From Candidatus Adiutrix sp. (GTDB taxonomy: Bacteria > Desulfobacterota > Desulfarculia > Adiutricales > Adiutricaceae), in the NCBI GenBank assembly GCA_031261565.1, contig JAISJK010000083.1, positions 1 through 58,033 on the forward strand: DNA of 58,033 nucleotides, written 5' to 3'. The translations under genes were made by a program, and so were the position numbers. A model generated the notes under the pieces. It was given only the letters and a program-made list of their open reading frames with translations. It searched no databases and had not been told where the DNA came from. Positions within the stretch are counted from its first letter, which is position 1; each line of letters opens with the position of its first letter. Shown one piece after another: positions 32,224 to 42,161 of this stretch.

Positions 32224-34233
32224 GTGACCGCCCCCCGTCAATTTGAGCTGGTCAGCGATTACCAGCCCCAGGGCGATCAGCCCGAGGCCATCCAGACACT
32301 GGTGGCCAACCTGCGCGACGGGGCTCCGGCCCAGGTGCTTCTGGGGGTGACCGGCTCGGGCAAAACCTTCACCATGGCCAATGTGGTGGCCCAGATCAAC
32401 CAGCCCACCCTGGTGCTGGCCCCCAACAAGACCCTGGCCGCCCAGCTCTACGGCGAGTTTAAAGGCTTTTTTCCCAAAAACGCCGTCGAGTATTTTGTCT
32501 CCTATTACGACTACTACCAGCCCGAAGCCTACATCCCCCAGTCCGACACATTTATTGAGAAAGACAGCCAGATCAACGAAGTCATCGACCGCCTGCGCCA
32601 CTCGGCCACCCGGGCCCTCTTTGACCGCAACGATGTGCTGATTGTGGCCTCGGTCTCCTGCATTTACGGCCTGGGCTCGCCCGAGGCCTATTACGGGCTG
32701 ATGCTCCATCTGGAAACCGGGGTGGATCGAACCCTCGACAACATCCTGGCCAAGCTGGTGGAGATGCAATACGAGCGCAACGACTACGACTTTCACCGGG
32801 GCACTTTCCGGGTCAGGGGCGATGTGCTGGAAATTTTCCCGGCCTATGAGGAAAACGAGGCCGTGCGGGTGGAATTTTTCGGCGACACCGTGGAGAGCCT
32901 GTCGCAGATTGACCCCCTGCGCGGGGAAGTCAGAAAAAAAATGGCTGAAGTCTTTATCTACCCCGGCAGCCATTACGCCAGCTCCCGGGAAAATCTGGAC
33001 AGAGCTAGGGTGGCCATCAGCCAGGAGCTGGAAGAGCGGCTCGATGCCCTCTATAAAGAGAATAAAATCCTGGAGGCCCAGCGCCTGACCCAGCGCACCA
33101 ATTTCGACCTGGAGATGATGAAGGAGCTGGGCTGGTGCCACGGCATTGAAAATTATTCCCGGCTCCTGACCGGGCGGTCTCCGGGCCAGCCGCCGCCGAC
33201 TCTGCTCGATTATTTCCCCAAGGAATTTCTGATGATCGTTGACGAGAGCCACATTGCTATGCCCCAGGTGCGGGCCATGTGGCACGGCGACCGCAGCCGC
33301 AAGACCACCCTGGTCAATTTCGGCTTTCGCCTGCCCTCGGCCCTGGACAACCGCCCCCTGACTTTTGAGGAATTCCAGGGCCGCCTGTCCCAGGTCATCT
33401 ATGTCTCGGCCACTCCGGCCGAATATGAGCTGGAGCAGTCGGCCGGACTGATCACCGAGCAGGTCATCCGGCCCACCGGCCTGATTGACCCGCCCATCAC
33501 CGTCAAGCCGGCCACCGGCCAGGTGGACGACCTCTACGGGGAAATCAAAAAGCGGGTCGCCCGCCGCGAGCGCACCCTGGTGACCACCCTGACCAAGCGC
33601 ATGGCCGAAGATCTGACCGAATACCTGACCGAACACGGCCTCAAGGCCCGCTACCTCCACTCGGATGTCAAAACCTTTGAACGGGTGGAGATTCTGCGGG
33701 ATTTGCGCCTGGGGGAATTTGATGTGCTGATCGGCATCAACCTGCTGCGGGAGGGGCTGGATCTGCCGGAAGTCTCGCTGGTGGCCATTCTCGACGCCGA
33801 TAAAGAGGGTTTTCTGCGCTCGGCCCGCTCCCTGATCCAGACCTGCGGCCGGGCGGCCCGCAACGCCGGGGGCCAGGTCATCCTCTACGGCGATAAAATC
33901 ACCCCGGCCATGGCCGAGGCCCGGCGGGAAACCGAGCGGCGCCGGGCCAAGCAGACGGCCTACAACCAGGCTAAAGGCATCACCCCGGCCACCATTAAAA
34001 AGAATATCAGCGACCTGGTCAACTCGGTCTGGGAGCGGGATTACGCCCCCCTGCCGGAGACCAAAAGGCCCAAGGACGACCCCACGGCCATCCCGCCCGA
34101 TGAGATCCCCAAAATTCTCAAGGCCCTCAAGAAGGAGATGAAGGCGGCGGCCGACGAGCTGGATTACGAAAAAGCCGCCCGCATCCGCGACAAAATCAAA
34201 GCCCTCGACGGAGCCTATCTGTCAGCCGGCTGA
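32224..34233 (+). CDS. uvrB: Excinuclease ABC subunit B
   Basis: DNA-damage recognition helicase-like subunit of nucleotide excision repair. Walker A GVTGSGKT is at 41-48. The beta-hairpin [12 protein letters not shown] is at 94-105, DESH is in [12 protein letters not shown], and [14 protein letters not shown] is motif V. The C-terminal UVR domain that binds UvrC is present ([20 protein letters not shown]). 669 residues, normal length. The start is GTG 32224 ([13 protein letters not shown]), 12 bp after cysS, without a strong ribosome site. The stop codon lies inside the 3' end of the oppositely oriented fbp gene (12-bp overlap). Confidence 0.97.
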   Translation: MTAPRQFELVSDYQPQGDQPEAIQTLVANLRDGAPAQVLLGVTGSGKTFTMANVVAQINQPTLVLAPNKTLAAQLYGEFKGFFPKNAVEYFVSYYDYYQPEAYIPQSDTFIEKDSQINEVIDRLRHSATRALFDRNDVLIVASVSCIYGLGSPEAYYGLMLHLETGVDRTLDNILAKLVEMQYERNDYDFHRGTFRVRGDVLEIFPAYEENEAVRVEFFGDTVESLSQIDPLRGEVRKKMAEVFIYPGSHYASSRENLDRARVAISQELEERLDALYKENKILEAQRLTQRTNFDLEMMKELGWCHGIENYSRLLTGRSPGQPPPTLLDYFPKEFLMIVDESHIAMPQVRAMWHGDRSRKTTLVNFGFRLPSALDNRPLTFEEFQGRLSQVIYVSATPAEYELEQSAGLITEQVIRPTGLIDPPITVKPATGQVDDLYGEIKKRVARRERTLVTTLTKRMAEDLTEYLTEHGLKARYLHSDVKTFERVEILRDLRLGEFDVLIGINLLREGLDLPEVSLVAILDADKEGFLRSARSLIQTCGRAARNAGGQVILYGDKITPAMAEARRETERRRAKQTAYNQAKGITPATIKKNISDLVNSVWERDYAPLPETKRPKDDPTAIPPDEIPKILKALKKEMKAAADELDYEKAARIRDKIKALDGAYLSAG

Positions 34234-35250
34234 CCGGCCCCTGGCCCGGGCCATAAAATCCTGATAAGTCTGAACATCCTCACAGGAGCCAACAATCAGG
34301 GGCACCCGCTGGTGTATTTCCGTGGGCTGAATTTCCAGCACACGCTCAGAGCCGGTGGTGGCCAGGCCGCCGGCCTGCTCACAGATGAAAGACATGGGGT
34401 TGGCCTCGCACATGAGACGGAGCTTGCCCCGGGGCTTGTGGGGGTCGCGCAGGTCGGCCGGGTAGAGGAAAATGCCGCCATAGAGCAGGTTGCGGTGGAA
34501 ATCAGCCACCAGGGAGCCGATGTAACGGCTGGTGTAAGGTTTGGCGTGCCCGGCCTCGGGGTCTTTCAGCCAGTCGATATAGTTGCGGGTGCCCTCGTCC
34601 CAGTAGCGGTAGTTGGACTCGTTGGTCGAGTAAATCTTGCCCCGGCTGGGTATCCTGATGCTGGGGTGGGAGAGGAGGAATTCGCCCACGCTGGCGTCCA
34701 GGGTAAAGCCGTGGACGCCATAGCCGGTGGAATAGACCAGCATGCAGGAGGAGCCGTAGATGATGTAGCCGGCGGCCACCTGGCGCATACCCTGCTGCAG
34801 GGCGTCCTGAAGACCGGCGTCCATTTCCGGGGGGGTGACCCGGCGGTAGATGGAAAAGATGGTGCCGATGGAGACATTGGCGTCAATGTTGGAGCTGCCG
34901 TCCAGGGGGTCGAAATGAACCAGGTAGTTGCCCCGTTTAAACTGGCGGGGGATTTCTATCAGGTCGGCCTCCTCCTCGGAAATCAGGGTGCAGACTTCGC
35001 CGGAGGACCACAGGAGGCTTTTCAAAGCCTGGTTGGCTATCTCGTCAAGCTTTTGCACCTCCTCGCCCTGAACATTGATGCTCCCGGCCCGGCCCAGCAC
35101 ATCCACCAGCCCGGCCTTGGCCACATCGCGCTGCACCACCTTGGCCGCCACGACAATGGCCATCAGGAGACGGGTAAAGGCGCCGGTGGCCCCCGGATTG
35201 AGCTTTTGATTTGACAGGATGTGATCAAAAATGGTGACGCCGATATCCAT
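34222..35250 (-). CDS. fbp: Fructose-1,6-bisphosphatase class I
   Basis: Gluconeogenic phosphatase hydrolysing fructose 1,6-bisphosphate to fructose 6-phosphate. 342 residues. The metal-binding [14 protein letters not shown] is the class I signature, with EEEADLIEI upstream supplying the second acidic cluster. [19 protein letters not shown] and [19 protein letters not shown] are substrate-site segments, and GKLRLMCEA holds the catalytic-site Glu. ATG 35250 ([12 protein letters not shown]) is preceded by AGGAGGGG, which favours it over an upstream ATG at 35271. Confidence 0.96.
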   Translation of the reverse strand: MDIGVTIFDHILSNQKLNPGATGAFTRLLMAIVVAAKVVQRDVAKAGLVDVLGRAGSINVQGEEVQKLDEIANQALKSLLWSSGEVCTLISEEEADLIEIPRQFKRGNYLVHFDPLDGSSNIDANVSIGTIFSIYRRVTPPEMDAGLQDALQQGMRQVAAGYIIYGSSCMLVYSTGYGVHGFTLDASVGEFLLSHPSIRIPSRGKIYSTNESNYRYWDEGTRNYIDWLKDPEAGHAKPYTSRYIGSLVADFHRNLLYGGIFLYPADLRDPHKPRGKLRLMCEANPMSFICEQAGGLATTGSERVLEIQPTEIHQRVPLIVGSCEDVQTYQDFMARARGRSAG

Positions 35251-35339
35251 AGACACCCCCTCCTGATTCAATTAGCCGATTTTTTTGATTTTAGCACACT
35301 AGAGCGCCCCTTGGCAAATAATCCGGCGGGAAAAGCGGC

Positions 35340-35369
35340 TTGACCTCGGGGCCGGTTATGGGTTAGTAT
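35340..35369 (+). promoter_or_regulatory. Probable promoter of smpB
   Basis: TTGACC (35340-35345) and TAGTAT (35364-35369) are spaced 18 bp, about 30 bp before the smpB ATG. Reasonable match, moderate certainty. Confidence 0.4.
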
Positions 35370-35397
35370 GCTTTGGATATAACAGGTTAGTTAAGGC

Positions 35398-35871
35398 ATG
35401 ATAAAAAAAGAAAAAGAAGCGGTCAAAGTTATTTGTCAGAATAAAAAGGCCCGTCATGATTATGAGCTGGGCGACCGCTATGAGGCCGGACTGGTTCTGA
35501 CCGGCACCGAGGTCAAAAGCCTGCGGCTGGGCAAGGCCAACCTGACTGACGCCTATGTCAGCCTCCACCAGGGCGAGGCCTATCTGACCGGCCTCCACAT
35601 CAGCCCCTACCCCTGGGCCCACTTCGGCAATCATGAGCCTCTCCGTCGGCGCAAGCTGCTCCTGCACCGCCAGGAGCTGAAAAAGCTTTACGGCCGGCTC
35701 AACGAGCATGGCTACAGCCTGATTCCCCTGCGGCTATATTTTAAAGAGGGCCTGGCCAAGGCCGAGCTGGCCCTGGCCCGGGGCAAAAAAAAGCACGACA
35801 AGCGCCAGGCCCTGAAAGAGGCCGACGCCAAACGGGAAATGGCCCGAGTTTTGCGTGAGACCCACAAATAA
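35398..35871 (+). CDS. smpB: SsrA-binding protein SmpB
   Basis: Partner of tmRNA in rescue of stalled ribosomes. 157 residues, normal size. ICQNKKARHDYELGDRYEAG, LTGTEVKSLRLGKANLTDAY and HFGNHEPLRRRKLLLH are family hallmarks, and the basic C-terminal tail (KKKHDKRQALKEADAKREMA) that inserts in the mRNA channel is complete. The ssrA gene itself is not in this window. A promoter with boxes 18 bp apart lies just upstream. Confidence 0.97.
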   Translation: MIKKEKEAVKVICQNKKARHDYELGDRYEAGLVLTGTEVKSLRLGKANLTDAYVSLHQGEAYLTGLHISPYPWAHFGNHEPLRRRKLLLHRQELKKLYGRLNEHGYSLIPLRLYFKEGLAKAELALARGKKKHDKRQALKEADAKREMARVLRETHK

Positions 35872-35899
35872 TTATCACTATTTTTAATGGAGCGACTAA

Positions 35900-36478
35900 T
35901 TGAAAAACAAAACACGTTTTCTGGTTTTCGTGGACGAGGCCAACATCACCCGGGCCGCCTCCAAAAATTTCCGGCGCAATTTTGACTGGATCCGCTTTCG
36001 GGATTACCTGGAAAAAGAAGTCGGGGCCGACCGGGAACTGGTGGAAATGGTCATCTATGTGGGGCTGCCCCCGGCCACCCCGGAGTGGATAGACAAGCGG
36101 GAGGCCAAGCGCCACTACATCCACTGGCTGCGCAGCCAGGGCTTCCTGGTCTATGAAAAAAGCGGCCAGCAGCGGCCCAACGGCTGGTATAAGGCCAACG
36201 TGGACGTCATCATGGCCATTGACGCCATGGATTTAAGCATGCGCATCCGGCCCGATCTGGTCACCCTGGTCACCGGCGATGCTGATTTCGCCCACCTGGC
36301 CCTGACCATCCGTCGCGAGGGCATTAAGGTGGAAGTGGCCTCGGTGCCCCAGACCCTGTCCTCGGAGCTGAAAACCTCGGCCTCCAGCCTGGTGGATTTA
36401 AGCGCCCTCTTTATGACTTTCGAGCCCTTTGAATTTGGCGAGGCCGACCCGGTCACCACCAGTGAGGATTTCTATTGA
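35900..36478 (+). CDS. NYN-domain (LabA/DUF88-type) putative ribonuclease
   Basis: A 192-residue PIN-like NYN domain protein. FLVFVDEANITRAA supplies the first acidic residue, VDVIMAIDAMDLSMRIRPDL the second, and LVTGDADFAHLALTIRREGI the third, so the metal-binding triad expected of NYN nucleases is present. YKANVDV replaces the common KGVDV. The start is TTG 35900 with GGAG seven bases before it. It lies between smpB (29 bp upstream) and the permease gene that overlaps its stop. A role in RNA processing is plausible from the family and the smpB neighbour, but no target is known. Confidence 0.85.
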   Translation: MKNKTRFLVFVDEANITRAASKNFRRNFDWIRFRDYLEKEVGADRELVEMVIYVGLPPATPEWIDKREAKRHYIHWLRSQGFLVYEKSGQQRPNGWYKANVDVIMAIDAMDLSMRIRPDLVTLVTGDADFAHLALTIRREGIKVEVASVPQTLSSELKTSASSLVDLSALFMTFEPFEFGEADPVTTSEDFY

Positions 36479-37326
36479 TCTGGATGCCCGGCCCCTGGCT
36501 GGGGCCGGTCTATGACTGGCTGGGGCTTTTTTTCGAGCCCCTCTTCCTGCGCCGGGCCGCCTTGGCCCTCCTGTTGCTGACCCCGGTCAGCGCCGCCGCC
36601 GGGGTGCTGGTGGTCAATCAGCGGCTGGCCTTTTTCGCCGATGCCGTGGGCCATTCCGTCTTTTTCGGGGTGGCCCTGGCTCTGCTTTTGAATGTGGCCG
36701 AGCAACCGGTCATCCTGGCCACCGGCCTGGTTATCGGCCTCCTGGTCATCTATCTCTCCCGCCACAGCCGCCTGGCCGCCGACACGGTCATCGGCCTGGT
36801 TTTTTCCGGAACCATCGCCCTGGGGCTGGCCATTGTCAGCCGCCACCCGGCCACCGCCAGGGGCCTGTCCCGTTTTTTCCTGGGCGACATTCTGACCCTG
36901 GCTGACAGCGATATCCTGACCCTGGCCTTTTTAGCCGTCCTGGCCGCCCTCTTCCTCTATTTTTTCTACAACCGCCTGACCCTGGCCTCCCTCTCCCCGG
37001 TGCTGGCCCGCAACCGGGGCACCAGGGCAGACAGCCTGGCCCCCTACGCCTTCGGCGCTTTTCTGGCCCTGGTGGTCACTCTGGGCGTCCGCTCAGTGGG
37101 GGTGCTGCTGGTCACCGCCCTCCTGGTGGCCCCGGCCGCCGCCGCCCGCAACTGGGCCGCCTCGGCCTCGGCCATGTTCCGGCTGGCGGTGATCATCTCC
37201 CTCATCTCCGGCCAGTTGGGGCTCTGGCTCTCCACCCGGCCGCAGATCAACACGGCCACCGGGGCCACTGTGGTGCTGGTGGCCGTGGCCGTCTTTATCC
37301 TGTCTCACTTTTCCCGAAGGCGGTAG
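36475..37326 (+). CDS. Metal-type (ZnuB/MntB-like) ABC transporter permease, without adjacent partners
   Basis: ABC-3 family permease of about 283 residues with eight or nine hydrophobic helices. Hallmarks: VNQRLAFFADAVGHSVFFGVAL (the usual S.GHa.l.G), TVIGLVFSGTIALGL, and VRSVGVLLVTALLVAPAAAARNWA. These proteins pair with a ZnuC-type ATPase and a ZnuA-type binding protein to import zinc, manganese or iron. Neither partner is in the neighbouring genes. The frame opens with TTG 36475, overlapping the NYN stop, with GAGG eight bases upstream; ATG 36484 is the alternative start. Transport of Zn or Mn cannot be told apart here. Confidence 0.85.
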   Translation: MIWMPGPWLGPVYDWLGLFFEPLFLRRAALALLLLTPVSAAAGVLVVNQRLAFFADAVGHSVFFGVALALLLNVAEQPVILATGLVIGLLVIYLSRHSRLAADTVIGLVFSGTIALGLAIVSRHPATARGLSRFFLGDILTLADSDILTLAFLAVLAALFLYFFYNRLTLASLSPVLARNRGTRADSLAPYAFGAFLALVVTLGVRSVGVLLVTALLVAPAAAARNWAASASAMFRLAVIISLISGQLGLWLSTRPQINTATGATVVLVAVAVFILSHFSRRR

Positions 37327-37355
37327 CTGTAGCCCGCCCAAATATTGCGCTCCGT

Positions 37356-38234
37356 TTAAAACTGGTCAATTTTTACCACCAGGCCCTCCAGGGCCAGGCA
37401 GCCGGTTTCTTCATACTCGGGGCGGTTTAGGGAAAAGAGGTAGGCCCGCTCGCTGACGGCGGCCTGGAGGTGGATCAGCACGTGGGTTTTAAACTGTTCC
37501 GGGCTGATGCGGTTCAGCACGGTCAGGGAGGGAGAGTTGGCCCCGATGGACGCGTTTAAGGCCGGATTTTTAAAAAACCTGGCCTCCGGCCGCTCCAGAA
37601 GGGGCATCAACTCCACCTGCCCGGCCGGCACCGAGCCCAAAAGATGGATGTAAGCCGCCCGGCTGAAACCCGTCCGCCCCACCGGCCTGACCGTCATCCG
37701 GCCCGCGTCGTCAAAATCCATTTCCTTGTAGTTGCTGCCCAATGACCAGGAAGCCAGTTTCAGATTCTGATTGATGGCCACATCCAAAAGGCCCAGGCGC
37801 ACATTCTTCAGGGGGAAGGGGGCCGTGCCGGAGGAAAGGCCGGCCGCGCCGCCCCCAGCCCAGGCGCAGTCGGCCACCAGCCGATCCAGATAAGCCGTGG
37901 CCAGACGATCCTCCCGGGCCGCCTGGGCGGCCAGTTCCCGCTCCAGAGCCAGACTCTTCTGATAGGCGGCCCGGGGCCGGCGGGCCACAAAGCTCTTGCG
38001 CAGGCGGCGAAAACCAGCCGGGTTCTTATCCAGATTCAGGGCTTCAAAAGCCAGATTCAATTCCACGGCCCGGTCAATCGTCTCCGATCGGGGACGCCGC
38101 CGAACCACATCCGGGTGAACCGTCTTCTGCAAAGCCCGATACATGGATTTCAGCACCGAAAAAAGAGCCTTCTCCGGCAGCGAGCCCACCATTTCCGGAG
38201 TCAGGCCAAAGATTTCAAAGGGATTTCTGGCCAT
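37356..38234 (-). CDS. J-domain protein of unknown client
   Basis: A 292-residue protein whose first 70 residues form a J-domain: NPFEIFGLTPEMV, then YRALQKTVHPDVVRRR with the HPD tripeptide near residue 40 that stimulates Hsp70 ATPase, then AVELNLAFEALN. The remaining 220 residues match no domain I know; they include a short Arg/Ala-rich coiled segment and a conserved-looking end (LALEGLVVKIDQF). No Gly/Phe linker or zinc fingers, so it is a type III (class C) J-protein. The ATG directly abuts the surE stop (TGAATG), so the two are co-translated. Confidence 0.75.
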   Translation of the reverse strand: MARNPFEIFGLTPEMVGSLPEKALFSVLKSMYRALQKTVHPDVVRRRPRSETIDRAVELNLAFEALNLDKNPAGFRRLRKSFVARRPRAAYQKSLALERELAAQAAREDRLATAYLDRLVADCAWAGGGAAGLSSGTAPFPLKNVRLGLLDVAINQNLKLASWSLGSNYKEMDFDDAGRMTVRPVGRTGFSRAAYIHLLGSVPAGQVELMPLLERPEARFFKNPALNASIGANSPSLTVLNRISPEQFKTHVLIHLQAAVSERAYLFSLNRPEYEETGCLALEGLVVKIDQF

Positions 38235-39011
38235 TCAACGCTTGTTGGTCACCGCCAGCCTGGCCAGGGTGACCTCATGGCAACTGTGGGCGATGATGGG
38301 GCTCAGGGTGATGTGGCCGTTGCGGATATGAGCCACATCAGTGGAGAAGCCGGCCTGATCATCAGCCGTGACCATCTCCTGGGAGAGATCGCGCAGCCGC
38401 TGGTAGGAAACCGAGCCGTCATCATTGGGCTCGCCCTCAAAATAATCATCGGACGGGGCTATTTGGGGCCGAGTCCAGAACCAGTCGTTACGGCCGGTGG
38501 AGAGGCGGTCGGGGATGTTCAGATTGACGGCCGTCCCCAGGGGCATATTCCAGGAGCTGAAATTATCGACCACCGCCAGGAGGACATGCACCGCCCTCTT
38601 CCAGTCATAATCGTCGGCCCGCTCCACGGAAGCGGCCAGAGCCGGATAGCCGGCCGCCGCCGCCTCCAGGGCCGCGCCCACGGTGCCGGAGTAGTTGATG
38701 TCAAAGCCCAGGTTGAGGTCGTCATTGATGCCGCTGATGACCATATCCACCGGATCCCTGGCCAGGGCCGAAAAGCCCAGCCGGGCGCAATCGGCCGGGG
38801 TGCCCTGGACGGCAAAGCCCAGAGCCCCGTCGGGCAGGGCCAGGGGGGTCGCTTTGAGGCGGGTGCGCAAGGTAACCGAGTGGGAGGCGGCGCTACGCTG
38901 CCCGTCCGGGGCGCAGACCGTCACCTGGTGACCCCGCTCTTTTAAAGCCGCGTAAGCGGCCAGCAGGCCCGGCGCGGTCAGGCCGTCATCATTGGTCAGT
39001 AGAATATGCAA
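38235..39011 (-). CDS. surE: 5'/3'-nucleotidase SurE
   Basis: Metal-dependent phosphatase acting on nucleoside monophosphates and short polyphosphates. HILLTNDDGLTAPG at the N terminus carries the Asp-Asp metal ligands; SAASHSVTL holds the catalytic Ser. GTPADCARLGF and DMVISGINDDLNLGFDINYSGTVGA (quoted in part: VISGIN and NYSGTVGA) are the remaining SurE signatures. 258 residues, normal. It sits upstream of the J-domain gene with no spacer and is divergent from the hybrid kinase gene. Confidence 0.95.
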   Translation of the reverse strand: MHILLTNDDGLTAPGLLAAYAALKERGHQVTVCAPDGQRSAASHSVTLRTRLKATPLALPDGALGFAVQGTPADCARLGFSALARDPVDMVISGINDDLNLGFDINYSGTVGAALEAAAAGYPALAASVERADDYDWKRAVHVLLAVVDNFSSWNMPLGTAVNLNIPDRLSTGRNDWFWTRPQIAPSDDYFEGEPNDDGSVSYQRLRDLSQEMVTADDQAGFSTDVAHIRNGHITLSPIIAHSCHEVTLARLAVTNKR

Positions 39012-39128
39012 GCATCACCCCTCATCCCGTCAATTTATTCATTGACAATTATACCGCATTCAGAGAGGAAATTAAAGCCGCTCTTATTTCTTGAAGCCCG
39101 GAGCGGGCTGGAGTATAATCTTAAGATT

Positions 39129-42128
39129 ATGAGCCAGGTTAAGCCAAAAAAACTGAAAATAAGCATTATCGCCTATTTTGTGGTCACCAATATCGCCTTT
39201 GGCCTCCTTGGCTTTGGCGGGGTCGCCTATAATTTTTTCTGGCAGATCAGCGATCTCAATGTGGAAAAGCTGGGCCTGACCGTCTCCTTCCGGGCCGAGG
39301 CCATTTCGGAGTGGCTGCGGGGGGCCCTGGCCGCCACAGCCAATTCCGCCCACCAGCCCCGGGCCCAAAAAGCGCTGCTACATTATTACCAGGGCGAGAT
39401 CACCCGCGCGGCCCTGGTTGAGACCACTCGGCAAAATCTCACCCTGGCCAACCTCCAAAACAGCGACCTAAACGGTATGATCCGTCTGGATCGCGATGGC
39501 CGCCAGGTCATCCAGCGCGGACGGGAGATACCGCCAGAGTTTTGGTCGGCCTTCAACCCCGGGCCAGATCAGCGCCGGCCCCTGGTCAAGGCGTTTAGCC
39601 AGCCGGAGGGCAAATCGCTGATCCTGATTTACACGCCCATCACCAGCCCCGCCGGCGAGCCCCTGGGCCTGGATATCGCCAGCCTGGACACTGAGCCGGC
39701 CCGGCAGCTCCTGCTTTTCGGCCATGATTTTGGCTTGGAGGCCCAGACCTATCTGACCGCCAGCCAGGACGGACAGTATCTCCTGATCGAGGCCGGCGGG
39801 CCGGAACGGCCTCAAACCCTGCCTCCTGAAATCAGCTCAGCCCTCCGCCAGGCCCGTGAGGCCGGGGAGCTGTTCTTCAAAACCGAAACTTGGATCTGCG
39901 CCCTAGGGCAGGTAACTGAGGCCGACTGGCAGATCCTGATATCCACCGACAACCAGAATCTTTATCAGCCGGTTCTCACCCAGATTAAACGCACCACCCA
40001 GTCTTTCCTGATTTTCTTTAGCCTAGCCCTGGTCGGCCTGTGGTTCCTGGCTTTGAAACCGCTCACCAGCGAGGTGAGTAAAACCACCGGAGCTCTGGAA
40101 GACGAGGTGGAACAGGCGGCCGGGAAGTTGGTGAAAGAAGCGGAGGGCCGAAAGAAAACCGAGACCCGACTGGTGGTGGCCACCCACCGGGCCATAGTGG
40201 CCAAGCAGGCCAAGAGCCAGTTTCTGGCCAACTTGAGCCACGAAATCCGCACGCCCATGAACGCGGTGATCGGCATGACCGATCTGACCCTGTTCACCGA
40301 CCTGACCGATGAGCAGCTGTCCTATCTCACGGAAGTCAAAAAAGCGGCGGCGGTGCTCCTGGAGCAGATCAACAACCTTCTGGATCTTTCCAAGCTGGAA
40401 GATGGCCTGATGGTCATGGAAAGAAGTGATTTCAGTCTGCTGAGCCTGCTGAAACAACTGGCCCGCATTTATGAACCCCTGGCCCTGGATAAAAAACTGT
40501 CTTTCACCTGGCAGCTTGACCCGCGACTCAGCGACTGGCGGCTGGGCGATCAGTTCCGGGTGCGCCAGGCCCTGAATTTCCTGCTGGAGAACGCTTTTAA
40601 ATTCACCGCCTCCGGCGGGGTTGAGCTTCTGGTGCAACCCGGCGGCGGTCGGGATGACTCAGTCAGTTTTAGAGTTAAAGACAGCGGGGTGGGCATTGAC
40701 CCCCAGCGGTTGCCCGATATCTTTGACCCCTTTGTCCAGGCTGACGGCTCGCTGACCAGAACCAGCGGCGGCTCGGGCATGGGCCTGGCCGTCACCAAAA
40801 GACTGGTTGAGCTGATGGGCGGCTCCATCACCGTGGAATCCGCTCTCAATCAGGGTAGCACTTTCCAATTCACCATTGACCTGCCCCCGGCCCTCGGCCG
40901 CCGCGCTGAATCACCGACCACGGCTGATCGGCCCTCGCCTTTGACCACCCTTGAATTGAAGGGCCTGGTGGCCGTGATCGCCGATGATAACGAGGTTAAC
41001 CGGACTGTCCTCCAGGGCTACCTGGCCCACTGGGGCCTCTACTCCCACGCTTTCGCCACTGGCCTGGCCGCTTTAAATTTCCTAAGCGATAGCCCAGGGC
41101 TCAAGCCTGATATTTTCATCATGGATGTGAGGATGCCGGGTCTGACCGCCCTGGAACTGGCTGAGCGGCTGAAAGATAAATCCCCCGCCACCCCGCTAAT
41201 TTTCCTGACCTCGGAGGAGGCCGGTCTGGTGGCGGATTTTCAGGCGGCCGATGACCGCCAGACCGTGACCCTGGGGAAACCTGTGCATAGGGAAACTCTG
41301 CGCGACTGCCTGGCCCACCTCCTGGCCAAAGGAGCGGAGGCCAAAAAAAAGCCGGAAAAGTTGACGAAAACGGAAAAACCGTGCAAAATACTGGTCGTAG
41401 ATGATAACCAGCTGAATCGTAAGCTGGCCGCGACCCTGCTGACCAAACGCGGGCACTCGGTCGATCAGGCCGAAAATGGGCAGCAAGCCCTTGATTCCAT
41501 TTCCACCGTAAAATATGATATGGTGCTGATGGATATTCAAATGCCGGTGATGGATGGTCTGACCGCTGTCCGCCACATCAGGGCTGACCCGGCCAAATAC
41601 GGCCTGAACCTGCCGGTGGTGGCTATGACCGCCCACGCCCTGCCCGGGGATCAGGAAACTTTTGTCAATGCCGGCATGACCGGCTATGTCTCCAAGCCTT
41701 TTAAACCTCAAGAACTGATAGCGGCCGCCGAACAGTCCAGTTCCCGCCCGCCGACCAACCAAAATGACAACGGAGGAAATATTGTGGCTGCTGAACTGGA
41801 TCGCGCCGCTATTCTGGAAAACTTCATGGATGATGAAGAGCTGCTCTTTGAAAGCATTGACCTGTTTCTGGAGCGTATCAGCGAGCGCATGGAAAATCTC
41901 AAAAAGACGGTGGAGGCCAAAGATCCTGATCTCTTCATGCCCGAAGCTCATACCATCAAGGGTATGATCGGCATTTTTTCCACCAAAGAGGCTTTTGAGA
42001 GCTCCAAAAAGCTGGAAATGAAAGGCCGGGCCAAGGACATAAACGGCATTGAGGCTGATTTTAAAACCCTGGAAAACGATCTGGCCGCCCTGGTCACGGC
42101 CCTGCGCACCTGGCGCGCCGGTAGCTGA
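39129..42128 (+). CDS. Tripartite hybrid sensor histidine kinase (HK-REC-REC-Hpt)
   Basis: Membrane sensor of 999 residues. One transmembrane helix lies near residue 20 (IIAYFVVTNIAFGLLGFGG), a periplasmic sensor of about 260 residues follows, then a second helix (SFLIFFSLALVGLWFLAL), a coiled coil and the kinase core. His371 in NLSHEIRTPMNA is the phosphorylation site; ENAFKFT, DSGVGI and GGSGMGLAV are the ATP-site boxes. Two receiver domains follow (Asp666 in IMDVRMPG, Asp802 in LMDIQMPV) and an Hpt domain with His941 in AHTIKGM. The BarA-like relay has no response regulator gene beside it. I chose ATG 39129 because longer frames overlap the divergent surE gene; its ribosome site is weak. 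Confidence 0.9.
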   Translation: MSQVKPKKLKISIIAYFVVTNIAFGLLGFGGVAYNFFWQISDLNVEKLGLTVSFRAEAISEWLRGALAATANSAHQPRAQKALLHYYQGEITRAALVETTRQNLTLANLQNSDLNGMIRLDRDGRQVIQRGREIPPEFWSAFNPGPDQRRPLVKAFSQPEGKSLILIYTPITSPAGEPLGLDIASLDTEPARQLLLFGHDFGLEAQTYLTASQDGQYLLIEAGGPERPQTLPPEISSALRQAREAGELFFKTETWICALGQVTEADWQILISTDNQNLYQPVLTQIKRTTQSFLIFFSLALVGLWFLALKPLTSEVSKTTGALEDEVEQAAGKLVKEAEGRKKTETRLVVATHRAIVAKQAKSQFLANLSHEIRTPMNAVIGMTDLTLFTDLTDEQLSYLTEVKKAAAVLLEQINNLLDLSKLEDGLMVMERSDFSLLSLLKQLARIYEPLALDKKLSFTWQLDPRLSDWRLGDQFRVRQALNFLLENAFKFTASGGVELLVQPGGGRDDSVSFRVKDSGVGIDPQRLPDIFDPFVQADGSLTRTSGGSGMGLAVTKRLVELMGGSITVESALNQGSTFQFTIDLPPALGRRAESPTTADRPSPLTTLELKGLVAVIADDNEVNRTVLQGYLAHWGLYSHAFATGLAALNFLSDSPGLKPDIFIMDVRMPGLTALELAERLKDKSPATPLIFLTSEEAGLVADFQAADDRQTVTLGKPVHRETLRDCLAHLLAKGAEAKKKPEKLTKTEKPCKILVVDDNQLNRKLAATLLTKRGHSVDQAENGQQALDSISTVKYDMVLMDIQMPVMDGLTAVRHIRADPAKYGLNLPVVAMTAHALPGDQETFVNAGMTGYVSKPFKPQELIAAAEQSSSRPPTNQNDNGGNIVAAELDRAAILENFMDDEELLFESIDLFLERISERMENLKKTVEAKDPDLFMPEAHTIKGMIGIFSTKEAFESSKKLEMKGRAKDINGIEADFKTLENDLAALVTALRTWRAGS

Positions 42129-42161
42129 AGCCTGAAAGCAGCCCGCCTTTAGACAGCGATA

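Noticed and set aside
31576-33660. 694-codon frame antisense to cysS and uvrB
   Set aside because: It spans two certain genes on the other strand, and its Gly/His/Gln-rich sequence shows no motif.
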